A stretch of 40,379 nt of DNA from Verrucomicrobiaceae bacterium (GTDB taxonomy: Bacteria > Verrucomicrobiota > Verrucomicrobiia > Verrucomicrobiales > DEV007): positions 1 through 40,379 of the forward strand of contig JAAYAT010000120.1 of assembly GCA_012719225.1 (NCBI GenBank), read 5' to 3'. A program made the position numbers and the translations under genes. Under the pieces are notes generated by a model. The model was not told where the DNA came from, made no database searches, and was given only the letters and a program-made list of their open reading frames with translations. Shown piece by piece: positions 20,535 through 29,577 of this stretch; the stretch's first letter is position 1; every line of letters begins with the position of its first letter.

Positions 20535-21650
20535 ATGAAAGTTCCCCGCGAAGAATCCGCTCCCGTGGTCGGGGCGACAAATCCCGATGCCAAACAGGGC
20601 GCTTTTGTTGCGACCCCGGCGCAAATCGCTTCGTTCCAAAAAGCGCTGACCGATTGGTTCCGTTCCTGCGGACACGACTATCCCTGGCGACGGACGCGCG
20701 ATCCCTACGCGATTCTCGTCTCCGAGACGATGCTGCAACAGACGCGGATCGCGACGGTGCTGGAGCGCGGCTATTTCACCCGCTGGATGGCGGCTTTCCC
20801 CGACTGGCGGGAATTGGCAGCGGCCGACGAGGAAAAAGTGCTGAAGCAGTGGGAGGGACTGGGTTATTACAATCGGGCGAGGAACCTGCAAAAAGCCGCC
20901 GCCATCGTGGTCCGGGACCACGGGGGAAAACTCCCGCCCCGGCTGGAGACCCTCCTCTCCCTGCCCGGCGTCGGCCGCTACACCGCAGGGGCGGTGCTGA
21001 GTTTCGCCTTTAATAAAAGGGCGCCCATTGTCGACGGGAATGTCAGCCGGGTGCTCTCGCGGCAGTTCGCCTGCGACATACCGGTGGACACGCCGGATGG
21101 ACTCCGCCTCACCTGGGAACGGGCCGAGACCCTGACACCACCTCGGGAGCCGCGAGTCTACAACTCCGCCGTGATGGAGCTGGGCCAGCGGATCTGCACC
21201 CGCCGCTCCCCCGATTGCCCGGCCTGCCCGGTGGCGTCTTCGTGCCGGGCGCGGCAACTGGGCGGCGTGGAGGATTTTCCCGTGAAAAAAAATCGCAGCG
21301 GTGTGACGGCACACGAGGAGCGGGTCGTTTTGGCGGTCCGGAACGGGAAGGTGCTGCTCTGTCCGGAATCTGGAACCCGGCGCAAAGGTCTCTGGCGGCT
21401 CCCCGAAGTGAGCGAAGAGGCGTCGGCCGATCTCGAGGAAATGCTGCGGTTCGACTACGCGATCACCCGCTATCGCGTCACTCTGCGGATCTTCCCCGCT
21501 CCCCTCGGCGGCGTGAGGGAGAGTGACTGGGTCGGTGCCCGCTGGTTCCGCCTTTCTCAGGAGGAAAATTTCCCGCCGCTGGGGTCCCCTTATCGGAAGG
21601 CGCTGCGCTTGTTTTCCGAAATTCGCGGGGACGGGATTCCGAGCGGATAA
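20535..21650 (+). CDS. mutY: A/G-specific adenine DNA glycosylase
   Basis: DYPWRRTRDPYAILVSETMLQQTRIATVLERGYFTRWM, LPGVGRYTAGAVLSFAFNKRAPIVDGNVSRVL, Fe-S motif C-TRRSPD-C-PA-C-PVASS-C; start chosen at MKVPREESAP. Confidence 0.94.
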   Translation: MKVPREESAPVVGATNPDAKQGAFVATPAQIASFQKALTDWFRSCGHDYPWRRTRDPYAILVSETMLQQTRIATVLERGYFTRWMAAFPDWRELAAADEEKVLKQWEGLGYYNRARNLQKAAAIVVRDHGGKLPPRLETLLSLPGVGRYTAGAVLSFAFNKRAPIVDGNVSRVLSRQFACDIPVDTPDGLRLTWERAETLTPPREPRVYNSAVMELGQRICTRRSPDCPACPVASSCRARQLGGVEDFPVKKNRSGVTAHEERVVLAVRNGKVLLCPESGTRRKGLWRLPEVSEEASADLEEMLRFDYAITRYRVTLRIFPAPLGGVRESDWVGARWFRLSQEENFPPLGSPYRKALRLFSEIRGDGIPSG

Positions 21651-21819
21651 ATTTTTAAAGGTGACAGGAAGGCAAATTTCCGCTAGATGAGACTTGTTTT
21701 CGCACGATTTTTTTTTTAATTGTGAAGCAGGGGCCAAAGTTTGGGGTTGTTTTTGAGAACTCCGCTCGCTACTTTGGCCGTTCGAAACACACGACATTTC
21801 AAATAAACACGCAGACCCA

Positions 21820-22932
21820 ATGTGGAAGGTATTGTTAGTAATCGCATCTGTAGTTCTGGGGGGGGCTCTCTACCTGAGTTACAGCAATATGGACGCTGCG
21901 AAGCTGAAAGCGGCCGAGGTCGAAGAGCAGAAGGCGACCCTGCAAACACGCACCAACTCGCTCGCCAAAGCCACGGAAGAGGTCAGCCAGTTGGAGCAAT
22001 CCATCCAGAAACTCCAGGACGAGGCGGCGACGCTCCAGACCACGAAAATCGATCTCGACGCCAAACTGGTCGAGGGAGAAGCCAATCAGAAAACCCTCGA
22101 CGCCAATCTGGTCACGGCCAAGGCGGATCTGGAAAAGGCCAAGACCCTCATGGGAGATGTCGTCCTCATTGAGGGAATTCAAAAAGAAATGCTCCAGATC
22201 CGGACCCAGATCGAGGAGTCCGAAATCGAACTCACCCAGCTGGAGGGCGCCGTCGCGGCGGCCCAAGTGGATCGCGAACGCCTCGCCAAGGTGGCGGCGG
22301 AACTGGAAGCCCTGAGAGTGGACCAGCAAGCCGGGGTCATCCGCGGGGAATTCCAAAGCACGATCAAGAAGGCTTACAACCAATGGGGGTTTGTCGTCGT
22401 CAACGGAGGCAATGATCAGGGGGTCGTCAATCGCGCCCAACTCGATGTCTACCGCCGCGGCCAGCCCATCTGCCGCCTCCTCGTGACCTCGGTGGAACCG
22501 AACGAATCCGCCGCCGACATCATCGCCGGTTCGCTCGCTCCGGGCCAGACCGTCCAAGTCGGAGACACCGTCGTGAAAAGCGTGCGGGCCCAGACCCCGG
22601 CGGTTGTCCCTACCTCCGCTCCGGCGGCCGGAGCGGCGACGCCCGCTACCGCTCCTAGCACTCCTGCCGCTCCCGCGCCGACCGATGGTGCCGCACCTGC
22701 CGCCGCCGATCCCTTCGGGGGCGGAGCGATGGAGGGCGGTGCCGCACCCGCGGCTCCTGCAGAACCCGATCCCTTCGGAGGTGGCACGATGGAGGGTGGT
22801 GCCGCGCCCGCCGCTCCGGCCGCGCCTGCGGAACCCGATCCCTTTGGCTCGACCCCGGCTCCCGAGGCGGGTGCCGACACTCCGGCTCCCGCTACGCCCG
22901 CCACTCCTGCGGCCCCCGACCCGTTCCAGTGA
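21820..22932 (+). CDS. Membrane-anchored coiled-coil protein with C-terminal beta domain and Ala/Pro-rich DPFGGG-repeat tail
   Basis: N-terminal TM (VLLVIASVVLGGALYL), long coiled coil, domain QWGFVVVNGGNDQGVVNRAQLDVYRRGQPICRLLVTSVEPNESAADII, low-complexity C-terminus. Confidence 0.8.
   Translation: MWKVLLVIASVVLGGALYLSYSNMDAAKLKAAEVEEQKATLQTRTNSLAKATEEVSQLEQSIQKLQDEAATLQTTKIDLDAKLVEGEANQKTLDANLVTAKADLEKAKTLMGDVVLIEGIQKEMLQIRTQIEESEIELTQLEGAVAAAQVDRERLAKVAAELEALRVDQQAGVIRGEFQSTIKKAYNQWGFVVVNGGNDQGVVNRAQLDVYRRGQPICRLLVTSVEPNESAADIIAGSLAPGQTVQVGDTVVKSVRAQTPAVVPTSAPAAGAATPATAPSTPAAPAPTDGAAPAAADPFGGGAMEGGAAPAAPAEPDPFGGGTMEGGAAPAAPAAPAEPDPFGSTPAPEAGADTPAPATPATPAAPDPFQ
22708..22851 (+). repeat. 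Imperfect intragenic tandem repeat encoding DPFGGG(A/T)MEGGAAPA
   Basis: GATCCCTTCGG... units begin at 22708, 22768 and 22837; the protein ends in a fourth DPF (DPFQ). Confidence 0.8.
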
Positions 22933-22977
22933 CAGCCCGATTCAGCAGAAACACACAGCTTTTACAGACGACAGACG

Positions 22978-23768
22978 ATGAAAAAATTTATCATGATTCT
23001 CTCCGCCCTCGCCATGGTAGGCGCGGCAGTGGTGGGTGTGCTCAACAAAAACGATCTTGAGAAGGTCAACGACGAGGTGAAAACGGTCCGCGCCGAAGTG
23101 ACTGACATCACCGCGAAACTCGGCGAGGCCGAAGACAAGCGGGATGATGCCACCGAGAAGGAAACCCAGGCCAAAGACGCCCGCAACCAGGCGGCGGCGG
23201 CGATCTCGGAAGCGGAGCAGAAACTCAAAATCGTGGACGCGCCATCGAAGATGTGTCGGACGAGATGAAGAAGGTGGAGATCGAGAAAAAGGAAATCGAC
23301 CTCGCCGTGCAAAAGATTTTCCCCGACGGGAAGATCAAGACCTCCGAGGATCTCCAAGCCACCCTGGCAATGCTCAAGGAGACCCTCACCGAGGCGCAAA
23401 CCAAGAAGACCGAACTCACCGCCCAGCTCAGCGCCGTGACCCAGTCCAAGCAGGGCGATGTCGCCAAAGTGCGTGAAGAAGAGAAATACCAGATGCAGCG
23501 CGCCCAGAAGCTCGCGCTCAACGGGCTTATCGCCACGGTCATCGCGGTGAACAAGGAATGGGGATTTGTCATGGTCAACGCGGGACGTCAACACGGAGTC
23601 TCTCCGGAGGCTTCGCTCCTCGTGAAGCGGGGCAATTCGCGGATCGCCCGCCTCCGCATCGTGAACTTGGAGGAGTCCAGCGTCATCGCGGATCTCGTCG
23701 ATGAGTCCCTCGTCAAAGGCATAGACGTCCAGCCCGGCGACAAGGTGATCTTCGAAAATGTCCAGTGA
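22978..23768 (+). CDS. Paralogous membrane-anchored coiled-coil protein, split by an apparent -1/one-base-deletion frameshift near 23220-23253
   Basis: ORFs 22978..23268 (TM + coiled coil) and 23253..23768 (coiled coil + EWGFVMVNAGRQHGVSPEASLLVKRGNSRIARLRIVNLEESSVIADLV) together mirror the architecture of the upstream gene. Confidence 0.75.
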
Positions 23769-23819
23769 GTCCGCCCGGAAAATTCTTTCCGCGCCTTTTC
23801 CTCCCGTGCCTCTGATACG

Positions 23820-24029
23820 ATGAAATTTTTACCGATGAAACCGACTCGATGGACCCGATGCCTCCTCGGAGGAATGGTCTCGATGGCGGCCTTCGCGCTC
23901 GTTTCCTGTGAGACCTTGGAGCGGCAACCGAAACCCGCCCGCGAACGCCTCAGCAGCATGCCGCACAACATGCCGGCCTCGTGGGAGGGGCAGGCGGGAC
24001 TGCCGGGCATGATGAGCGGGCAGTACTGA
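23820..24029 (+). CDS. Small lipoprotein (69 aa)
   Basis: MKFLPMKPTRWTRCLLGGMVSMAAFALVSC|ETLERQPK: signal peptide with lipobox LVSC. Confidence 0.7.
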   Translation: MKFLPMKPTRWTRCLLGGMVSMAAFALVSCETLERQPKPARERLSSMPHNMPASWEGQAGLPGMMSGQY

Positions 24030-24107
24030 TCCACGAACGGCCTTTTTCCGGTTCCCCCGATTTTCTCCCCAGTCATCTTTTTCCATTCCTCCATCCCCCT
24101 TCCTATC

Positions 24108-24575
24108 ATGTCTTCCGATAACGCGATCCTTCCCGAAATGGGCTTTGCTGCTGACTTCGACGCGGAGGAACGCTCCCAACTCGGGAATTTCGGAGAATTT
24201 ATTTCCCTCTCTGAGGGAGACATGCTCATTGAGGAGGGACAGAACCAGGAGAGCCTCTACATGGTCGTCTCGGGAACTTTCCACGTGCAAACCGTGCTGA
24301 CGGGACGCTCCGTTCTCCTCGGCAGCCTGCGGGTCGGCGACACCGTCGGGGAGGTCAATATGTTCGACCCCGGCAAAGCCAGCGCCAGTGTCGAGAGCCG
24401 CTCCTTTTCCGAGGTCTGGCGCATCGACCGGACCCGGCTCGAACAATATCTGGAGGCGCATCCGCGCACCGCCGCCCGTCTTCTCGTGAATGTCGCGACC
24501 CAATTGAGCAAGCGCCTCCGGAAAACGAACGAAAAAGTGGCCTTGGCTCGTGAGGCCATGCTCGACTCTTTCTGA
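24108..24575 (+). CDS. Cyclic nucleotide-binding (CRP-type cNMP) domain protein without a visible HTH
   Basis: FISLSEGDMLIEEGQNQESLYMVVSGTFHVQTVLTGRSVLLGSLRVGDTVGEVNMFDPGKASASVES. Confidence 0.85.
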   Translation: MSSDNAILPEMGFAADFDAEERSQLGNFGEFISLSEGDMLIEEGQNQESLYMVVSGTFHVQTVLTGRSVLLGSLRVGDTVGEVNMFDPGKASASVESRSFSEVWRIDRTRLEQYLEAHPRTAARLLVNVATQLSKRLRKTNEKVALAREAMLDSF

Positions 24576-24648
24576 GCCGGGAGGCGCTTCCGCCGCCTTT
24601 TCCCACCCAGGCGTCGTTGTCGAAACGGCGAAAAAGCCGTCACGCTGA

Positions 24649-25053
24649 ATGTCCGAGACCCTCACACTGCCTTTATCCGCCCCGACCGGGTCTGTCTCCG
24701 CCTTCGTGATGTTGTTCGCCCTGACGATAGGGCACGCTTTCGCCGATTTCCCGCTCCAGGGCGACTTTCTCTCCCGGGGAAAAAATCGCAACTGCCCGCC
24801 CATACCTCTCGCCGACGGCAGGAAGGGACCGGAAAACCTCTGGGCCTACCTGATGAGCGCCCACTGCCTCATCCACGCGGGTTTTGTCTGGGTCATCACT
24901 GGTCACGTCGTTCTCGCCCTCGCCGAATTTTTCCTCCATTGGGCCATCGACGTGGTGAAGTGCGAGGGAAAAACCGCGTTCGCCACCGATCAGTGGCTGC
25001 ACATCCTCACGAAAGTCGCCTACGTCGCCATCCTCTGGATCGGTTGGCTCTGA
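24649..25053 (+). CDS. DUF3307-like membrane protein
   Basis: GHAFADFPLQGDFLSRGKN...MSAHCLIHAGFVWVITGHVVLALAEFFLHWAIDVVKCEGKTAFATDQWLHILTKVAYVAIL: DF-Q, H, H..D..K, DQ..H pattern. Confidence 0.7.
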   Translation: MSETLTLPLSAPTGSVSAFVMLFALTIGHAFADFPLQGDFLSRGKNRNCPPIPLADGRKGPENLWAYLMSAHCLIHAGFVWVITGHVVLALAEFFLHWAIDVVKCEGKTAFATDQWLHILTKVAYVAILWIGWL

Positions 25054-25191
25054 CGACCGGGAAAAAAGACAGGACGGGACGCCCCCGCCGAACCGCTCCA
25101 GCATCGGGACCCCCTCGATCCCCCGGCGACGACGCGGAATCCGCCAAAGACCGGTCTTGAAAAGAGCCGACCTGTGAAGGAACATTTGCCC

Positions 25192-26706
25192 ATGAGAGCT
25201 CTCCGGTATTTCTTACTCCTTGCGGGACTGACCGCGCTGTCGGTGTGGTCGGTCGATTCGCGCGCCGAGGAGCCGGGGGACGACGCCGACTCGGGATTCA
25301 AGGAGATCGAACTGTTCACCGAGGTGCTGGAGACGATACGCCAGGGCTACGTCGATTCCGACAAGGTCACCTACGAGAAGCTCATCAACAGCGCTCTCGA
25401 GGGCATGCTCGCCGACCTCGATCCCCACTGCCAATTCATGCAGCCGAAGGTCTTCGAGCAACTCAAGCGCCACACCGACAGCACCTACGAGGGCATCGGT
25501 GTGACCATCTCGACGAAGAACGACGTCCTCACCATCGTGACCGCTCGCGAAGACGGCCCCGCCGCCCGCGCCGGCATTCTCCCGGGCGACCAGATTCTCA
25601 AGATCAACAAGCAGCTCACCGAAGACCTCGGCATCGCCCAGGCGGTGAACATGCTCAAGGGCAAACCCGGCGAGCCCATCCTTCTCACGATCCGGCGGCC
25701 CGCGACTCAGAAGCTGCACGAGTTCGAGATGAAACGCGAGATCATCAAGCAATCTTCGGTGAAGGACGCCCGCATCCTCGATCCGCAACTCACCGCACCC
25801 TACCGCATGGGCTACGCCCGCATCCTCCAGTTCAGCGAACCGACCGCGGTGGAACTCGCCGACGCCCTTGACAAGCTCGAACAGGAGGGGATGGACGCCT
25901 TTGTCCTCGACATGCGGAACAATCCCGGCGGACTCCTCAACAGCGCCATCGACGTCTGCGGCGAATTCGTCAAAGCCGGAACCGTCGTCCTGACCACCGA
26001 AGGCAAGCCCGGTTCCGGCGAGATCAAAATTTACCGGACCAATGCCGAGGCCAAGCGCCGCGACCGCGACTACCCCCTCGCGATCCTCGTGAATCACTCC
26101 TCCGCGAGCGGAGCCGAGGTCGTCTCGGGAGCGCTCCAGGATCTGAAACGCTGCATCGTCGTGGGCGAGACCACCTTCGGAAAAGGCTCGGTCCAGTCCA
26201 TCATCCCGATCGGCGAGGGCAAGGCCATCCGCATGACCACCGCGAAATACTACACCCCGAGCCATCGCACCATTCACGAGAACGGGGTCATCCCGAACAT
26301 CGTCGCCCCCCTCACCCCCGCGCAGGAACAGGCCCTCGCGAAATGGTTCGGCAAAGACACCCTCCCGCCAGAGGAGCGGAAAAAACTTGAGAACTTCAGC
26401 GATCCGCAACTGACCCGTGCCGTCGACGCGATGAAGGGTGCGCTCGTGTATTCTTCGATCCGCAAGGGCGAAGCTCCCTCTCCGGTGGCATCCGCTGCTG
26501 AAGAAAAGAAGACCATGGAACCCGGAGCAGAACCCGCCGCCACCGAACCGGAGGAAAAGAAGGCGACGGAGAAACCCGCGGCGAAGCCAGAGTCCAAACC
26601 CGAAGCCAAACCCGCCTCCGAAACAAAGACGGAAAGCAAACCCGACGCGGAAGACAAACCCGCTCCGGCGGCCGCTCCCTCCACGCCGGACACGTCCCCC
26701 GAGTAG
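25192..26706 (+). CDS. Carboxyl-terminal processing protease (S41 family, PDZ domain)
   Basis: YEGIGVTISTKNDVLTIVTAREDGPAARAGILPGDQILKI, MRNNPGGLLNSAIDVCGEF, VNHSSASGAEVVSGALQDLKRCIVVGETTFGKGSVQSIIPI; ATG 25192 preferred over GTG 25174. Confidence 0.95.
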   Translation: MRALRYFLLLAGLTALSVWSVDSRAEEPGDDADSGFKEIELFTEVLETIRQGYVDSDKVTYEKLINSALEGMLADLDPHCQFMQPKVFEQLKRHTDSTYEGIGVTISTKNDVLTIVTAREDGPAARAGILPGDQILKINKQLTEDLGIAQAVNMLKGKPGEPILLTIRRPATQKLHEFEMKREIIKQSSVKDARILDPQLTAPYRMGYARILQFSEPTAVELADALDKLEQEGMDAFVLDMRNNPGGLLNSAIDVCGEFVKAGTVVLTTEGKPGSGEIKIYRTNAEAKRRDRDYPLAILVNHSSASGAEVVSGALQDLKRCIVVGETTFGKGSVQSIIPIGEGKAIRMTTAKYYTPSHRTIHENGVIPNIVAPLTPAQEQALAKWFGKDTLPPEERKKLENFSDPQLTRAVDAMKGALVYSSIRKGEAPSPVASAAEEKKTMEPGAEPAATEPEEKKATEKPAAKPESKPEAKPASETKTESKPDAEDKPAPAAAPSTPDTSPE

Positions 26707-26712
26707 CCGGTC

Positions 26713-27729
26713 ATGGCCGCCGATCTTGTTCTCGCCATCGAGACCTCCTGCGATGAGACCGCCGTCGCCATTGCCGACGCGGCGGGGCGGCCTCTCGTCA
26801 GTCGCATCGCTTCCCAAATCGCGCTGCACGCGCCCTATGGCGGGGTGGTTCCCGAACTGGCCTCGCGCAATCACAGCGCCGACCTGCGACCCCTCGTGGA
26901 AACGACATTGACCGAAGCGGGCGTGGCGATGCGGGACATCGGCCTCGTCGCCGCCACCTCGGGGCCGGGCCTGGCCAGTTCGCTGCTCGTCGGCGACACC
27001 ACCGCGAAAGCGCTCGCGGTCGGCTTGGGGGTGCCCTTTTATTCCATCAACCACATGGAGGGCCACCTTCTTTCCCCCTTTATCGAAGGCGGCGGCGAAG
27101 TGGAGGACCACGTCGCCCTGATCGTCAGCGGAGGGCACACTCTTCTCATCGCGGTCGAGGGGGTGGGACGCTACCGGCTGCTCGGCTCGACCAAGGACGA
27201 CGCCGCCGGCGAGGCCTTCGACAAGGTCGGCAAAATGCTGGGCTTGCCGTATCCGGGCGGTCCGGTCATCGCCGCCCTCGCGGCCTCAGGTCGGATCGAT
27301 GCCTTTGATTTTCCGCGCAGCATGCTGCACAGCGGCGACCTCAACTTCAGTTTCAGCGGAATCAAAACCTCGGCCCTCCATCTCAAGGCGCGGCTCGCCG
27401 ACCCGCTGCGGGAAGAAGAACTCGCCGATTTCTGCGCCTCGTTTCAGGAAGCCGTCGTCGACGTCCTCGTGGCCAAGCTCCTCACCGCCGCCGCCGAGAC
27501 CGGGGCGAGCCTGCTCTCCGTGAGCGGAGGAGTCAGTGGCAACCAGCGACTCCGCGAGCGACTCGAGGCCGCCGCCGCCCGCGCCGGAGTCCGGCTCGCC
27601 CTCGCCGCTCCCGCCCACGCCACCGACAACGCCGCGATGATCGCCTTTGCCGCGGCAGCGCGTCGCCGGGCCGGAATCCCCCCTTCCCCGCTCAACGCGG
27701 ACATCGATCCGAACCTCAAGCTCGCCTGA
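26713..27729 (+). CDS. tsaD: tRNA N6-adenosine threonylcarbamoyltransferase
   Basis: LAIETSCDETAVAIADA, ATSGPGLASSLLVGDTTAKALA, NHMEGHLLSPF, SGGHTLLI, GEAFDKVGKMLGLPYPGGPVI. Confidence 0.97.
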   Translation: MAADLVLAIETSCDETAVAIADAAGRPLVSRIASQIALHAPYGGVVPELASRNHSADLRPLVETTLTEAGVAMRDIGLVAATSGPGLASSLLVGDTTAKALAVGLGVPFYSINHMEGHLLSPFIEGGGEVEDHVALIVSGGHTLLIAVEGVGRYRLLGSTKDDAAGEAFDKVGKMLGLPYPGGPVIAALAASGRIDAFDFPRSMLHSGDLNFSFSGIKTSALHLKARLADPLREEELADFCASFQEAVVDVLVAKLLTAAAETGASLLSVSGGVSGNQRLRERLEAAAARAGVRLALAAPAHATDNAAMIAFAAAARRRAGIPPSPLNADIDPNLKLA

Positions 27730-27887
27730 GTCAAGCGGCGGATATTGGTCGGGGCGAAGGATTGCGTGACAAAACGCCGATGGCTAGTGTAGCGTGGTCA
27801 TCCCCTCTCCGCGCTGTCCGCGGCGCGACTTCTCCGACCTTTGCCTCCTTGTCTCCGATTCGATACACACCCTCAAACCAGTTATCT

Positions 27888-29279
27888 ATGAGTGAAGAAA
27901 AAAAGAACCAGAATAGGGAAGTCACACGCCGCCGCTTCGTCGGCGCGGCGGCCACCGTCGGAGCGGCGGCAACGATGCTACCGGTGGAATCCTGCGCCCA
28001 GGTGGCCGGCAGCGATGCTGTCAAAATCGGCCTGATCGGTCTCGGTGGACGCGGTTCCGGCGCGATCGTCCAGGATCTCACCGCCAACGACAGCGCCCGT
28101 CTCGTGGCCGTGGCCGACGCCTTTCAGGACAAGATCGACGGGACCGGTCCCCGCGCGGCGGGCCTCCCGAGAATCCAGGAGCAACTCGATAAACTCGGAA
28201 AGAGCAAGCAGATCGACCTTCCCAAGAGCCGCCAGTATGCGGGCTTCGACGCCTACAAGGGGGTCATCGACGAATGTGATCTCGTCGTCATCGCGACGCC
28301 TCCCGGCTTCCGTCCGATCCACTTCGACTACGCGGTACAGCAAGGCAAACACGTTTTCATGGAAAAACCCGTCTGCGTCGATGCGTGGGGTTTCAACAAG
28401 GTCGTCGAGGCCGCCAAGGTGGCCGATCAAAAAAACCTCAAGGTCGTCGTCGGTCTCCAGCGGCATTATCAGGACGTCTATCTGGAGGCCCACAAGAAGG
28501 TCAAGGAGGACAAACTCATCGGCGACATCGTGAGCGGTCAGGTCTGGTGGAACGGAAGCCGCCCCTGGATCGTGGACCGCCAGCCCGGCTGGACCGAGAT
28601 GGAGTACCAGATGCGCAACTGGTACCACTTCAACTGGCTCTGCGGCGATCACATTTCCGAGCAGCACATCCACAACATCGACGTGATGAACTGGCTGCTC
28701 GGCGAGGATCCCGCGGTCGGGAGCCACCCCGTCGTCGCCCAGGGCATGGGCGGCCGGGCCGGGACCGAACCCCGATCCGTCGGCGAGATTTTCGATCATC
28801 ACTACGTGGAATTCCGCTACGGACCGGAGCACAACAACGCCATTCTCAACAGCCAGTGCCGCCATATCAAAGGCACCTGGAAGAAGGTCGCCGAAGAGAT
28901 CGTCGGCACCGAGGGCGTCCTCCATCTCGGGGCCGGTCGCATCACCGATCTCAAGGGCGAGGTAAAATGGCAATACCGCGCCGATCGCTCCGGCGACCCG
29001 AATCCCTACCAGGTCGAGCACGACGTCCTCCACAAGGCGATCCAGGAAAACACCCCGCACAACGACGCCTATTACGGAGCCAAGAGCTCTTTCACCTCCG
29101 TGCTCGGGCGGCTCGCCACCTACAGCGGACAGGAAGTGAAATGGGACGAAGCGGTCAAATCGAACTTCACGATCATGCCCGACGAATACGACATGAACGC
29201 CGAAGCCCCGGTGAAGCCCGGTCCGGACGGCAATTACGAAATCGCCATCCCCGGCCAGTGGCCCCTCCCCTGGGCCTGA
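27888..29279 (+). CDS. Gfo/Idh/MocA family oxidoreductase with Tat signal
   Basis: TRRRFVGAAATVGAAATMLP leader; VKIGLIGLGGRGSGAIVQDL, KHVFMEKPVCVDAWGFNKV; start chosen at MSEEKKNQNRE. Confidence 0.92.
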   Translation: MSEEKKNQNREVTRRRFVGAAATVGAAATMLPVESCAQVAGSDAVKIGLIGLGGRGSGAIVQDLTANDSARLVAVADAFQDKIDGTGPRAAGLPRIQEQLDKLGKSKQIDLPKSRQYAGFDAYKGVIDECDLVVIATPPGFRPIHFDYAVQQGKHVFMEKPVCVDAWGFNKVVEAAKVADQKNLKVVVGLQRHYQDVYLEAHKKVKEDKLIGDIVSGQVWWNGSRPWIVDRQPGWTEMEYQMRNWYHFNWLCGDHISEQHIHNIDVMNWLLGEDPAVGSHPVVAQGMGGRAGTEPRSVGEIFDHHYVEFRYGPEHNNAILNSQCRHIKGTWKKVAEEIVGTEGVLHLGAGRITDLKGEVKWQYRADRSGDPNPYQVEHDVLHKAIQENTPHNDAYYGAKSSFTSVLGRLATYSGQEVKWDEAVKSNFTIMPDEYDMNAEAPVKPGPDGNYEIAIPGQWPLPWA

Positions 29280-29307
29280 TCGGTCCGCACCCCTCGCGGG
29301 AAACAAG

Positions 29308-29341
29308 AGCGGCCTTCCGGAAGCGGAGGCCGCTTTTTTTG
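29308..29341 (+). terminator. Rho-independent terminator AGCGGCC...GGCCGCT-T7
   Basis: 7-bp perfect arms followed by a T tract, downstream of the Gfo/Idh/MocA gene. Confidence 0.85.
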
Positions 29342-29380
29342 CGCCGGGTCGGAGCGAAACGGCCCGCCCCTGAAAACAGA

Positions 29381-29408
29381 AACCGCTCAGCCCGAAGGCT
29401 GAGCGGTT
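29381..29408 (-). other. Perfect 12-bp hairpin AACCGCTCAGCC-TTCG-GGCTGAGCGGTT (cUUCGg tetraloop on the minus strand)
   Basis: Perfect inverted repeat 29381-29392/29397-29408, read directly. Confidence 0.75.
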
Positions 29409-29577
29409 CCGAAACACGAAACACAAACAGACAGTTACCGAGAAAGTAACCGGCCTGAATATAACGAATCATTAAGATGAGTCAATAATTTAGTTAAAGA
29501 AAATTCATTTTCCGGTAAAAAATCCAACATCACTCGCTCCGGGCGATCTTTGGTGTAGATTTGGCATCTCCAAAATC

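Noticed and set aside
25213-27138. 641-aa minus-strand ORF antisense to ctpA-like and tsaD
   Set aside because: Shadow ORF spanning two confident plus-strand genes; no recognisable domains
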